Shown one piece after another: positions 17,187 to 26,466 of a stretch of DNA of 64,000 nt. Positions within the stretch are counted from its first letter, which is position 1; every line of letters begins with the position of its first letter. Source of the stretch: Haloparvum alkalitolerans (GTDB taxonomy: Archaea > Halobacteriota > Halobacteria > Halobacteriales > Haloferacaceae); assembly GCF_050122995.1 (NCBI RefSeq), contig NZ_JBNLIA010000001.1, positions 1-64,000 of the forward strand, in the 5' to 3' direction. The notes under the pieces are model-generated. The model was given only the letters and a program-made list of their open reading frames with translations, did not search any database and was not told where the DNA came from. Position numbers and translations under genes: made by a program.

Positions 17187-18541
17187 TCGACCCCGTGCTC
17201 GACGTTCGGTTCCGGGTCCTCGATCGCCTGCTCGCGCCCGTCGGGCCAGCGGACGATCAGCCGCTTGGGCGTCGCGCCATCGAGGCCGAAGTGGGCGACC
17301 GGCTCGGAGCCGCCGGGGGAGCCACAGCCCGCCTCCACGACGCGGCGCTGGACGCCCGCGGTCGTCCGCAGTCGCACCACGGCGCCGCGGGCGGGCGCGT
17401 CGTACTGCGTCGTCGGTCTGACCCGGAGCCAGTCCCGTCCGCTCGCGACCGGGCACTCGAACAGGGCGGGCGGGCGGGGGGTCTCGTCGCACAGCACCAG
17501 CAGTTCGAGCGCGCCGTCGCCGTCGAGGTCCGCGACCGCGGTCGCGCCGGCGCTCCGTGCCGGGGCCTCGGCGTCGCCCGCGTCGACGCGCCCCCAGTCA
17601 CGGTCGCCGTCCGCGTCGAGGCCGTCGCGCCGCGCGAACAGCTTGTTCGACCCCGAGGCGGTCGCACAGAACAGCTCCTCGCGGCCGTCGTTGTCGAGGT
17701 CGGCGGTCGTCAGCGAGCGCACGTCGGTCACGCCCTCGAAGGCGGGCGTCGGGACCGGGACGAGCCCCCCCTCACCGTCCGGTCGGTAGCGCTCGAGCCC
17801 CGTCTCGGTCGCGGCGACGAGCGCGAGGGCGTCGCCCTCGTCGACGAGCGTGGCCGCGCGGACCGGCGCTCCGTCCGCCGGCGACGGCCCGGCCGCGTCC
17901 GCGAAGTGCCCCGACTCGTTGCACAGCAGCCGGCTGCCGCCGTCCGCCGCGCCGACGAACAGGTCCATCCCGTCGGTGAGCACCGGCGCGGCGACCACCG
18001 AGCGCACGTCCGCCTCCACCTCGATGCCGACCGCGGCCGCGAGGTCGGTCACCTCGCCGTCGTCGCCGATCTCGTAGAACCGCGTCGGGGAGTCGGTACA
18101 GCCCACGACGACGCCGTATCTGCCGGTGCCGTAGCGGTCGACCGCCGCGACCGCCCGCCCGACGCGATGGTTGCGCCGGTCGCGGTTGACCGGGAGCGAG
18201 AAGGCGTCCGTCCAGCGGTAGCGGTCCCGCTCCAACCGGTCCAGCAGGAGGTCGGTCTCCGGCGTGTGGCCGGCGTCGACGTCCGTGTTGTGGACGTACA
18301 GTTCCTCGCAGCCGTCCGCGTCGAGGTCCGCGGCGACGACGCAGGCGGCGTGTCTGTCCGGGTCCGCGACGATGCCGGTCGCGGTGTCGACGTAGGCGTC
18401 GCCCTCGCGGGCGTAGAGGCGGTTCGGCTCCCCGTCGCCGCCGACGAACACGAGGGGGCCCTCCCGTCCCGGCGTGACCGCGACGCCGCGTCCCCGTACC
18501 GGGGCGGCGTCCTCGAGCAGGTCCGGGACGGCTCGAAGCAT
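17162..18541 (-). CDS. FG-GAP/VCBS beta-propeller protein with ASPIC/UnbV-like C-terminus
   Basis: A 459-residue protein built from repeats with Ca-binding-like loops: AADLDADGCEELYVHN, VVGCTDS, TADLDNDGREELFC, AVADLDGDGALELLVL. These are FG-GAP/VCBS blades. The C-terminal block (RTTAGVQRRVVEAGCG, then HFGLDGATPKRLIVRWPDG) matches the ASPIC/UnbV module of CRTAC1-type proteins. No signal peptide is evident (start MLRAVPDLLEDAAP), although such propellers are usually extracellular. Function unknown. No neighbour points to a role. Confidence 0.75.
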   Translation of the reverse strand: MLRAVPDLLEDAAPVRGRGVAVTPGREGPLVFVGGDGEPNRLYAREGDAYVDTATGIVADPDRHAACVVAADLDADGCEELYVHNTDVDAGHTPETDLLLDRLERDRYRWTDAFSLPVNRDRRNHRVGRAVAAVDRYGTGRYGVVVGCTDSPTRFYEIGDDGEVTDLAAAVGIEVEADVRSVVAAPVLTDGMDLFVGAADGGSRLLCNESGHFADAAGPSPADGAPVRAATLVDEGDALALVAATETGLERYRPDGEGGLVPVPTPAFEGVTDVRSLTTADLDNDGREELFCATASGSNKLFARRDGLDADGDRDWGRVDAGDAEAPARSAGATAVADLDGDGALELLVLCDETPRPPALFECPVASGRDWLRVRPTTQYDAPARGAVVRLRTTAGVQRRVVEAGCGSPGGSEPVAHFGLDGATPKRLIVRWPDGREQAIEDPEPNVEHGVDHPVAPRF

Positions 18542-18636
18542 GGCCGTCCCTCACCGCTGCGGAGGGAAGTACTCACGGGTTCGGGCGGGGTGCTCAGCGG
18601 GGGCGTTCCGGCTCCCGTCGAGCGGGGACTCGCCCC

Positions 18637-20121
18637 CTACGACCCCTCGACGAGCGCGCGCTCCAACAGCTGGAGGGGATGTTCGACCTCGTAGCCGGTG
18701 CCGTGCTCCATCTGCATCGCGCAGGTCGGGCACTCGGTCATCCCGGTCTCGCCCTCGGCGTCCTCCATGTGGTCGAACATGTCGGCGCCGATCTCCATCG
18801 AGACGTCGTACTTCTCGGCCTTCCAGCCGTAGGTGCCGGAGATGCCCGAACAGGAATCGCCCACGTCCTCTATCGCGGCGCCGTCGAGGTCGCGGAACGT
18901 CTCCAGCGCCTGCCGGTCGAGGCCCTGATTGCGGGCGTGACACGGCGCGTGGTAGGCGAAGGCGCCCGAGTCGACCTCCGCCTCGGCCACGTCGGCCTCC
19001 ACGTCCTCGTAGATCCGGAGGTACTCCAGCGCCTCGAAGGTGTTCTCCGAGAGGTCCTCGATGCCGTGGATGTCGAACAGCTCCGGGTACTCCTGTCTGA
19101 GCGAGAGCGAACAGGAGGTACAGGAGGCGATCACGTCCGCGCCCTCGCCGATGGCCTCGACGAGGTTCTCGACGTTCGTCTCGGCCGCGCGGCGGGCGTC
19201 CGAGAGCATGCCGTTGGCGAACATCGGCGTCCCGGAGCATTTCTGTGGCGGGACCATGACCTCGTAGCCGTACTGCTCGAAGACGCGGACCATCGCCTTC
19301 CCCACCTCGGGTGTGTTGTAGTTGGAGTAGCACCCGTGGAAGTAGGCCACGCGCTTGTCGGGGTTCTCGACGGCGGCCCCGCCGCGCTCGCGCCACCACT
19401 CCCGGAAGGTCTGCTCGGCGAACTCGGGGAACTCCCGCTCGCTCGTGACGCCGAGCGTCTTCTCGGCCAGCCACATCGCACCCGGGACCTTCGTCGCGGC
19501 GTTCGCCAGGCGCGGCGCCTTGCTCGCGATCGACGCGAAGAAGCGGTAGTTCGAGAGGATCCGGTTGCGGACGTACTCACGCGAGAGCTTGCTCATCTGC
19601 CGCTCGACGAACTCGCCCCGCGCCTCGTTGTGCATCTGCGAGAGCGGCACCGAGGAGGGGCACGCGGAGTCACAGCGCATGCAGTTCGAACAGGAGGTGA
19701 TCGAGTCGTCGATCTCCGTGTCCTCCTTGCGCTTGAGCCGCCACTGCTCGGGCCCCTGGAACTTCGGCCCGGGGAACTCGTCGTCGACCTCCGCGACCGG
19801 GCAGGAGGTGTCGCAGGTGGTGCACTTGTAACAGGAGTCGGCGCCCTCCCGGAGGTCGAGGTCGCCGCCCTCGAACACGTCGACGGGGTCGTAGGCGTCC
19901 GGGTCCGGGCCGGGAGCGGGGGCGGCGTCGCCGTCGGCCGCCGTCCCGCCGTCCGTGGCCGTCTCGGGACCGAACTCCTCCGCCGGGTACTCCCCCGCGG
20001 GGTCGTCCGCGTCAGCGCCAACGTACACCGCGGGCTGTTCGTCGCTGCCGAGTCGCGGGACGCCCGGCGCCGGACGCTCGCGATCGTCGTCGTTGTCGTC
20101 GTGTGATGAGTCGTCGGTCAT
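18637..20121 (-). CDS. glpC: Anaerobic-type glycerol-3-phosphate dehydrogenase, subunit C
   Basis: Membrane-associated iron-sulfur subunit that passes electrons from glycerol-3-phosphate oxidation to the quinone pool. The 494-residue protein has an acidic, disordered N-terminus (about 100 residues), then two 4Fe-4S motifs, CYKCTTCDTSCP and CSNCMRCDSACP. Two CCG (heterodisulfide-reductase-like) domains follow: HGCYSNYN with PPQKCSGTP, and HAPCHARNQ with CSGISGTYG and CPTCAMQM. The ATG at 20121 overlaps the glpB stop as ATGA. The long acidic N-terminal extension is unlike bacterial GlpC. Confidence 0.9.
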   Translation of the reverse strand: MTDDSSHDDNDDDRERPAPGVPRLGSDEQPAVYVGADADDPAGEYPAEEFGPETATDGGTAADGDAAPAPGPDPDAYDPVDVFEGGDLDLREGADSCYKCTTCDTSCPVAEVDDEFPGPKFQGPEQWRLKRKEDTEIDDSITSCSNCMRCDSACPSSVPLSQMHNEARGEFVERQMSKLSREYVRNRILSNYRFFASIASKAPRLANAATKVPGAMWLAEKTLGVTSEREFPEFAEQTFREWWRERGGAAVENPDKRVAYFHGCYSNYNTPEVGKAMVRVFEQYGYEVMVPPQKCSGTPMFANGMLSDARRAAETNVENLVEAIGEGADVIASCTSCSLSLRQEYPELFDIHGIEDLSENTFEALEYLRIYEDVEADVAEAEVDSGAFAYHAPCHARNQGLDRQALETFRDLDGAAIEDVGDSCSGISGTYGWKAEKYDVSMEIGADMFDHMEDAEGETGMTECPTCAMQMEHGTGYEVEHPLQLLERALVEGS

Positions 20122-21596
20122 GCGTTCTCCTCTGTCATGTCGCCGGCTGCGTCGTCGGTACTGTTCGCTCCGTCCAGTGCCACCGCCGCCGCGCCGCGTC
20201 CCGCCACCACGCCCGTCGCCAGCGAGACGCCGCTGGCGGACTTCTCGCGGGCCACGTCCGCGCCGCCGAGCGTCGCGCCCGCCACGCGGACGTTGGGGTA
20301 CTGCACCGCGCCGTCCGCGTCGAGCGGCCGGAGGGCGCCGTCCGCGGCCACCCCGAACCGCGCGTACGGCTGGTCGCCGAACGCGTCGTCGACGAACCAC
20401 TCGTAGCGGTCGTCGGGGTGAGGGACGTGACAGCCGAGGACCGGCTCCCGGACCCCCTCACGGTCGGCGTCGATCCCCTTGCCGACCGCGCCGCCCGTGG
20501 CGAGCACGAACGCGTCCGCGGCGTAGGGTATCTCTCGCCCTTTTCTGTCCACGAGGACGTGCGCGACGCGTCCGTCCTCGTCCAGTTCGCGGCCGACGAC
20601 GGGGTTCCCGGTCTCGACGCGGACGCCAGCCTCGTCGAGCGCGTCGAACAGGCGGTCCTCCAGCCGGAGTCCGGGGATGCTCGGCGGGCCGCCGGGGAGT
20701 TCGAACACCGCGGCGCCCAGTCGGTCCGAGAGGTCCGCGCGGACCGCGGCGGCGCGCTCGTCGCCGAGCATGGCGGGGAAGCCGACGCGGGCCGCGGTCC
20801 TTCTGTCACTGCCGTCGCCGTCCGCGACCGCGCCGACCGCGTCGAGGTGCGGTTCGACGGCGTCCGCGAGCGCCTCGCGGGCGGGCGTCCCCCGCCCCGC
20901 GTCGTCGCCGCCGAGCGCCTCGTTCCGGTCGAGCGCGCCCGCGAGTCGGGTGAGCCGGGCGTCGTCCCGAAACTCGCCGGGGAACGCGATCTCGACGCCC
21001 GCGACCGGGAACGGGACGCCGGCCGCGCGCAGGCGGGCCGCCAGCTGCCGCGCGTCGTACTCCGGCAGGCTCTCGAAGCCGACGATCAGGGCCGGCGCGT
21101 CGTCGCTCGCGAGGCCCGCCGCCATCGACGCGGGGTAGCGCGCGGTCGGCTTCACCGTCCCGCCCGCGGTGGGAACCAGCGCGTTGCGCTCCGTGTGCGC
21201 GCCGCGGTAGAGGTCGCCGGCGGCGTCGTCGAACAGCGCGAGCCCCTCCCGGAGCGCCGACGCGCCGACGAGCCGGTAGGGGTGGCCGTCGGGGAGTGCG
21301 TCGACCTGCTCGAAGGGGTTCGGAAGCGGACCCTCGGGGTCGGGTCGTCGCTCCGCGAGCGCGCCCGTGCGCCCCGCGGTGGGGTCCAGCGTCGGGTCCG
21401 ACCCGGGACCGGCGTCGCCCGCGGCCCGACTGGGCGGAACGTAGCCGAGCGCGTCGATCAGGCCGGACGCCTGCCGCAGCGTGGAGTCCTTGTGTGAGAC
21501 GAGACGCACGGCCGCGCCTTCGCGCGCGGCCGAGAGCGCGGCGGTCGCGCCCGCGAGCCCCCCGCCGACCACCAGCACGTCGCTCTCGATGGCCAT
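20118..21596 (-). CDS. glpB: Anaerobic-type glycerol-3-phosphate dehydrogenase, subunit B
   Basis: FAD-dependent subunit of GlpABC, thought to link the catalytic GlpA with GlpC. The 492-residue protein has an N-terminal dinucleotide-binding motif (DVLVVGGGLAGATAALSAA), a substrate-proximal HKDSTLRQASGLIDALGY segment matching GlpB, a FVLATGGAVGKGI flavin-binding region and the C-terminal GVSLATGVVAGRGAA stretch. Gly/Asp-rich loops are added around residues 55-90. Its start shares one base with the glpA stop, and its stop overlaps the glpC start, indicating coupled translation. Confidence 0.88.
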   Translation of the reverse strand: MAIESDVLVVGGGLAGATAALSAAREGAAVRLVSHKDSTLRQASGLIDALGYVPPSRAAGDAGPGSDPTLDPTAGRTGALAERRPDPEGPLPNPFEQVDALPDGHPYRLVGASALREGLALFDDAAGDLYRGAHTERNALVPTAGGTVKPTARYPASMAAGLASDDAPALIVGFESLPEYDARQLAARLRAAGVPFPVAGVEIAFPGEFRDDARLTRLAGALDRNEALGGDDAGRGTPAREALADAVEPHLDAVGAVADGDGSDRRTAARVGFPAMLGDERAAAVRADLSDRLGAAVFELPGGPPSIPGLRLEDRLFDALDEAGVRVETGNPVVGRELDEDGRVAHVLVDRKGREIPYAADAFVLATGGAVGKGIDADREGVREPVLGCHVPHPDDRYEWFVDDAFGDQPYARFGVAADGALRPLDADGAVQYPNVRVAGATLGGADVAREKSASGVSLATGVVAGRGAAAVALDGANSTDDAAGDMTEENA

Positions 21597-23353
21597 CAGC
21601 GACCGCCTCCCGTGTCCGCCCCCGTGGCAGAGTCCCAGCGCGCTCCGTCCTCCGATCCGTCGTCGAACGCGCCGAAGTCCACGCCGTCGTCGAGCGTGGC
21701 GGGATCCGCGTCGCGGCTCAGCGTGAGCGCGTGGAGCGTCCGCGAGAGCGTCGCCTGCGAGAGCTGTTCGCCCCACAGCGCGTGCCGCTGGCCCTTCCAG
21801 CGCTCCTGGTACAGCTCGTCGAGGGCGGCGCGGGCGGTCGGCTCGTCGTAGTCGGGGTGCAGCTCCGCCGCGATGGCGTGGGCACAGAAGCCGCCCTGAC
21901 AGTTGCCCATCGAGGCGCGCGTGCGGAGCCGGACCGCGTTGAGGTCCGCGCCGGCGCCGTTCTCGCCCGTCATCGCGTCGCGGAGCTCGGCGCGGGTGAC
22001 GCCCTCGCAGGTGCAGACCACGGGGTTCGGCTCGTCCGTCTTCAACACCTCGTCCGCGCGGGAGCCGAGCCGCTGCGTCGAGCGCCGGCCGACCGGCGAG
22101 CGCAGGCCGAACTCGTCCATGTAGTCGCGCAGGACCGAGAAGTCCTCGGAGCCGGGGAGCGGCTCGTCGGCGGTGACGCAGTCCGCGTCGACCCCGAACT
22201 TCTCACAGACGTGGTCGGTGATCGACTCGGCCATGAGCCGGTAGGTGGTGAGCTTCCCGCCGACGACCGTCGTCAGCCCGGGCAGGTCGTCGCGCTCGTC
22301 GTGGTCGAGCAGGAAGTAGTCGCGCGTGATGTCGGTCGGGTCGTCGGTGCCGGTCCCCGGCGGTTCGTACAGCGGCCGGACGCCCCAGAAGGAGCGGAGC
22401 GTCCGGGCGTCCGCCAGCGGCGGGACGAGTTCGGCGAGCTCGTCGATGACGCGGTCGACCTCCCACTCCTCCTCGGGGTAGTCCTCGGGGTCGTCGACCT
22501 CCTCGTCGGTCGTGCCGAGGATGCAGGCGGTCTCGTGGGGGACGACGATGTCGGCGTCGCCCTTCGGCTTGCAGCGGTTGATCACCGTGTCGACCTGCCG
22601 GACGTTCATCACGGTCATCACGCCCTTCGAGGGGCGGACCGCCACGTCGACGTCCGCCATCGCGCCGATCTCGCCGGACCACGCGCCCGCGGCGTTGATC
22701 ACGTGGTCGGCGCGGATCGTCTCGGTCTCGCCCGGCGCGGGACGGCTCCCCGTCTCGGAACCGCGGTCGCTCCGCTTTCCCGGACCGTCCCCGTGTTCGA
22801 CCTTGACGCCGACGACCGCGCCGTCCTCCACGAGCACGTCTGTCACCTCCGCGTGCGTCGCGACGCGGGCGCCGTGCTCGATCGCGTCCGCGGCGTTGGC
22901 GACGCAGAGCCGGAAGGGGTCGACCGCGGCGTCCGGCACCGTGATCGCCTTCTCCACGTCGCGCGCGAGGTACGGTTCGCGGCGGCGCGCCTCCACGCCG
23001 TCGATCACCTCGGCGGGGATGTCGCAGGCGCGACAGCCCGCCAGTTTCTCCTGAAAGTACTCCTCGGAGTCCTCGGGGCGCTTGACGAACAGGCCGCCCG
23101 TCTCCTCGACACAGTGGGCGGCGATGTCGCGGACGACCGTGTTCTCCTCGATGCACTCGCGGGCGGACTTCTGGTCGGAGACGGCGTACCGCCCCCCGCT
23201 GTGGAGCAGGCCGTGCATCCGCCCCGTCGTCCCGTGGGTGAGGTTCCCCTTCTCGACGAGCGTCGCGTCGACCCCGCGGGTCGCGAGGTCGCGGACGATC
23301 CCGCAGCCCGTCGACCCCCCGCCGACGACGACGACGTGTGGTGTCGATGCCAT
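21596..23353 (-). CDS. glpA: Anaerobic-type glycerol-3-phosphate dehydrogenase, subunit A
   Basis: Catalytic FAD subunit oxidising sn-glycerol 3-phosphate to dihydroxyacetone phosphate. The 585-residue protein has the FAD motif VVVVGGGSTGCGIVRDLA, the GlpA/GlpD signature THGTTGRMHGLLHSGGRYA, a VINAAGAWSGEI segment, and GGKLTTYRLMAE near residue 340. The C-terminal BFD-like 2Fe-2S domain shows CTCEG and GNCQGGFC. It heads the glpABC operon and diverges from glpK. A short AT-rich element (gcgataagaca, minus strand, about 23386-23396) lies about 35 nt before the ATG. Confidence 0.93.
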   Translation of the reverse strand: MASTPHVVVVGGGSTGCGIVRDLATRGVDATLVEKGNLTHGTTGRMHGLLHSGGRYAVSDQKSARECIEENTVVRDIAAHCVEETGGLFVKRPEDSEEYFQEKLAGCRACDIPAEVIDGVEARRREPYLARDVEKAITVPDAAVDPFRLCVANAADAIEHGARVATHAEVTDVLVEDGAVVGVKVEHGDGPGKRSDRGSETGSRPAPGETETIRADHVINAAGAWSGEIGAMADVDVAVRPSKGVMTVMNVRQVDTVINRCKPKGDADIVVPHETACILGTTDEEVDDPEDYPEEEWEVDRVIDELAELVPPLADARTLRSFWGVRPLYEPPGTGTDDPTDITRDYFLLDHDERDDLPGLTTVVGGKLTTYRLMAESITDHVCEKFGVDADCVTADEPLPGSEDFSVLRDYMDEFGLRSPVGRRSTQRLGSRADEVLKTDEPNPVVCTCEGVTRAELRDAMTGENGAGADLNAVRLRTRASMGNCQGGFCAHAIAAELHPDYDEPTARAALDELYQERWKGQRHALWGEQLSQATLSRTLHALTLSRDADPATLDDGVDFGAFDDGSEDGARWDSATGADTGGGR

Positions 23354-23720
23354 TCGTTACCTCACCTACGGATCGGACCCACTTTGTCTTATCGCCTCTG
23401 GCGAGTCGAGCGTAACGTATTCGATCGCGGGCGCTCATCCGCGGACAGCCGACCCGGATCCGGAACGGGAGGCGCGTCGTCGCGACCGTCCACGACCGCT
23501 CCCCTCGCAGAGCGGCCAGCGAAGAACGGCCGTAGGTGGCTCACCTCGTCCGTTCTGTCCTATCGGGCCGCGTCTCGGCAGACGACTCCAGGCCGGGGGA
23601 CCGCCGATGGCGAGCCGCCGGTGTGGTGGTCTTTCACAAACCTTTATAATGATTCAGTATTTTGTTTACTGGTAACGCGGCAACAGAGATAAATAATTGT
23701 CGCGGGGGAGAGCCAACCAC
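23354..23720. promoter_or_regulatory. Divergent glpA-glpK promoter region
   Basis: A 367-bp intergenic segment. The half nearest glpK is strongly AT-rich (23635-23700) in contrast to the rest of the window. The agataaataatt box at 23686-23697 lies about 28 nt before the glpK ATG and is the likely TATA. A second AT-rich box (cctttataatg, 23641-23651) and an imperfect inverted repeat gtttactggtaac (23664-23676) lie upstream and could bind a regulator. No gene is seen in the GC-rich half. Confidence 0.6.
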
Positions 23721-25253
23721 ATGTCAGACACGTACGTCGGAGCGATCGACCAGGGAACGACCGGCACGCGGTTCATGGTGTTCGACCACGCGGGGCAGGT
23801 CGTCGCGAACGCCTACGAGACGCACGAACAGATCTACCCCAATCCCGGTTGGGTCGAGCACGACCCGGTCGAGATCTGGGAGAACACGCAGTCCGTCGTC
23901 GTCGACGGCCTCGCGGCCGCGGGCATCGACGCGGACCAGCTCGCGGCGCTCGGGATCACCAACCAGCGCGAGACGACCGTGGTCTGGGACGCCGACTCCG
24001 GCCGCCCGGTCCACAACGCGCTGGTGTGGCAGGACCGCCGGACCACCGACCGCGTCGAGGAGCTGCAGGAAGCGGGCGACGACGAGTGGATCCAGGAGCG
24101 GACCGGCCTCGAAGTCGACGCCTACTTCTCGGCGACGAAGACCGAGTGGATCCTCGACAACGCGGAGCCGCTGAAGCTGCAGAGCTCGCGGGGCGAGGAC
24201 CTCCGCGACCGCGCCGAGGCCGGCGACCTGCTGATGGGCACCATCGACGCGTGGCTCGTCTACAACCTCACCGGCAACCACATCACGGACGTGACGAACG
24301 CCTCGCGGACGATGCTGTTCGACGTCCACGAGATGGACTGGGACGACGACCTGCTGGAGACGTTCGGCGTCCCGGAGGAGATGGTCCCGGAGGTGCGCCC
24401 CTCCTCGGACGAGGAGCTGTACGGCCACACCGACCCGGACGGCTTCCTCGGCGCCGAGGTCCCCGTCGCGGGCGCGCTCGGCGACCAGCAGGCCGCGCTG
24501 TTCGGCCAGACCTGCTTCGACGCGGGCGACGCCAAGAACACCTACGGCACGGGCTCGTTCTACCTGATGAACACGGGGACGGACGCGGTCACTTCCGACC
24601 ACGGCCTGCTGACGACCGTCGCGTTCCAGCTGTCCGGCGAGCCGGTCCAGTACGCGCTGGAGGGCTCCATCTTCATCACCGGCGCCGCCATCGAGTGGCT
24701 GGAGGACGTCGACCTCATCAACAACGCCGCCCAGACCGCGGAGCTGGCGCGCTCCGTCGAGTCGACGGACGGCGTCTACATGGTCCCGGCGTTCACGGGC
24801 CTCGGCGCGCCCCACTGGGACGGCCGCGCCCGCGGGACGATGGTCGGCATCACGCGCGGCACGCGCAAGGAGCACATCGTCCGGGCGACGCTGGAGTCCA
24901 TCGCCTACCAGACCCGCGACGTGGCGGAGGCGATGGAGGCCGACTCCGGGGTCGAGACCACCTCGCTCCGCGTCGACGGCGGCGCGGTGAAGAACGACTT
25001 CCTCTGTGGCCTCCAGTCGGACATCATCCAGACGGACATCGTCCGCCCCGAGGTCGACGAGACGACCGCGCTCGGCTCCGCGTACGCGGCCGGCCTCGCG
25101 GTCGGCTACTGGGAGTCGCTCGACGAGCTGCGCGACAACTGGCAGGTCGACCGCACCTTCGAGCCGGAGATGGACGAGGCGAAGGCCGACAGGATGTACG
25201 ACCGGTGGGACGACGCCGTCGAGCGCTCGCTCGACTGGGCGCGGGAGGAGTGA
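23721..25253 (+). CDS. glpK: Glycerol kinase
   Basis: Phosphorylates glycerol to sn-glycerol 3-phosphate, feeding GlpABC encoded divergently. The 510-residue protein has the FGGY-kinase motifs AIDQGTTGTR (residues 7-16), NQRETTVVWD, the long signature region YFSATKTEWILDN, GALGDQQAALFGQ, KNTYGTGSF and RVDGGAVKNDFL. The ATG at 23721 matches the usual bacterial and archaeal GlpK start, and the promoter box 28 nt before it supports it over a start eight codons upstream. It is followed after 3 nt by a membrane protein gene. Glycerol from Dunaliella-type algae is a major carbon source for haloarchaea, so a complete GlpK-GlpABC locus is expected. Confidence 0.95.
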   Translation: MSDTYVGAIDQGTTGTRFMVFDHAGQVVANAYETHEQIYPNPGWVEHDPVEIWENTQSVVVDGLAAAGIDADQLAALGITNQRETTVVWDADSGRPVHNALVWQDRRTTDRVEELQEAGDDEWIQERTGLEVDAYFSATKTEWILDNAEPLKLQSSRGEDLRDRAEAGDLLMGTIDAWLVYNLTGNHITDVTNASRTMLFDVHEMDWDDDLLETFGVPEEMVPEVRPSSDEELYGHTDPDGFLGAEVPVAGALGDQQAALFGQTCFDAGDAKNTYGTGSFYLMNTGTDAVTSDHGLLTTVAFQLSGEPVQYALEGSIFITGAAIEWLEDVDLINNAAQTAELARSVESTDGVYMVPAFTGLGAPHWDGRARGTMVGITRGTRKEHIVRATLESIAYQTRDVAEAMEADSGVETTSLRVDGGAVKNDFLCGLQSDIIQTDIVRPEVDETTALGSAYAAGLAVGYWESLDELRDNWQVDRTFEPEMDEAKADRMYDRWDDAVERSLDWAREE

Positions 25254-25256
25254 CCG

Positions 25257-26318
25257 ATGTTCGACCTCCTGCTCCAGGTTCCGCTCCTGGACGTGACCGT
25301 CGAGCGGTTCCTCGTGTTGGTGATCGCGGCGATGGCCGGCGGGGCCTTCGGCGCCGCGCTCGGTGCGCTGCCGTCGTTCATCTTCACCGGCTTCGTCGTC
25401 TTCCTCGGCGAGGGGATCGCGATCCTCCAGCGCGAGTTCGACGCCATCGAGGCGGTCCCCGACGGCGAGCTCGCCGCCGGCATCACGGGCGTCATCGGCT
25501 TCGGCATGGTGACCGGCCCGCACGTCGCCTTCGCGGGCGGCGTGGCCGCCACGGCGTACGCGGCCAAGAAGTACCCCGAGATGGAGCCCGAGGGGTGGGA
25601 CTACCACTTCGGGAAGAACATCCTCTACGCGTTCGGCACGAAGCCGGACATCCTCGCGGTCGGCGCCGTCACCGGCGTCGCCGGGATGCTGATCGCCCGC
25701 CTGCTCGGCGCGGTCGGGTTCCCGAGCGACCCCATCGCCATCTCGGTCGTCGCGACGGCGCTGCTGGCGCGGGTCGCGTTCGGCTACTCGCTCGTGGGGT
25801 CGCCCGGCGGCGACGGCTTCCTCGACATGACGCCGTTCGCGCGCGGCGAGACCCGGGCCATGACCGACGGCGGGAAGGAGGCGCTCGTCACCGAACCGTG
25901 GCTCCCCCACCAGTACAAGTGGTCCGGGGTCGCCACCATCGGCCTGATCGGCGGGGTGCTCGGCGGCTACCTCTGGCTGGAGACGGGGAGCATCTTCCTC
26001 GGCTACGCCATCTCGGCGATGAGCCTGCTGTTCCTGAACCTCGGCGTGGAGAAGATCCCCGTGACCCACCACATCACCCTCCTCGGATCGACCGCGGCCG
26101 TGGTCGTCGCCGCGATGACCGGCAGCGCGCCGGTCGTCCTGGTCGCGGCGGGGCTGGTCGGCGCCCTGAGCGGTCTCCTCGGCGAGGCCACCCAGCGCCT
26201 CTTCTACGCGCACGGCTCCACGCACGTGGACCCGCCGGCGATGGCCATCGCGATCCTGATGCTCGTCATCGGCGTGCTCGCACTGGTCGGCGTGCTTCCG
26301 AACGCCGGCTACCTCTGA
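25257..26318 (+). CDS. Polytopic membrane protein linked to glpK, possible glycerol uptake protein
   Basis: A 353-residue integral membrane protein with about nine hydrophobic segments. Two internal GFGMVTGPHVAFAGG and GGVLGGYLWLETGSIFLGYA stretches are rich in small residues. It starts 3 nt after the glpK stop, so co-translation is likely. From memory, a gene in this position in Haloferax is proposed to be a glycerol facilitator-like protein and is not related to GlpF; I could not verify that here. No aquaporin NPA motifs are present. Transport of glycerol is inferred only from the operon. Confidence 0.7.
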   Translation: MFDLLLQVPLLDVTVERFLVLVIAAMAGGAFGAALGALPSFIFTGFVVFLGEGIAILQREFDAIEAVPDGELAAGITGVIGFGMVTGPHVAFAGGVAATAYAAKKYPEMEPEGWDYHFGKNILYAFGTKPDILAVGAVTGVAGMLIARLLGAVGFPSDPIAISVVATALLARVAFGYSLVGSPGGDGFLDMTPFARGETRAMTDGGKEALVTEPWLPHQYKWSGVATIGLIGGVLGGYLWLETGSIFLGYAISAMSLLFLNLGVEKIPVTHHITLLGSTAAVVVAAMTGSAPVVLVAAGLVGALSGLLGEATQRLFYAHGSTHVDPPAMAIAILMLVIGVLALVGVLPNAGYL

Positions 26319-26466
26319 GGGCGATGCCGACGCCCGGTCCCCGTGCCGTCGCGAGTCGTCGCGTCGGTCACGCTCCCCTCCGATCCCCGACCGCTCGCGG
26401 GTGCGCGACCGCGATTCTTTTGACCGGGGGGCGACGAGACGCTGACGACGCCGACGCCATTCCGCC

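Noticed and set aside
26319..26466. Replication origin next to the Orc1/Cdc6-like gene
   Set aside because: No AT-rich stretch and no repeated ORB-type motif are seen in this gap or after the gene.
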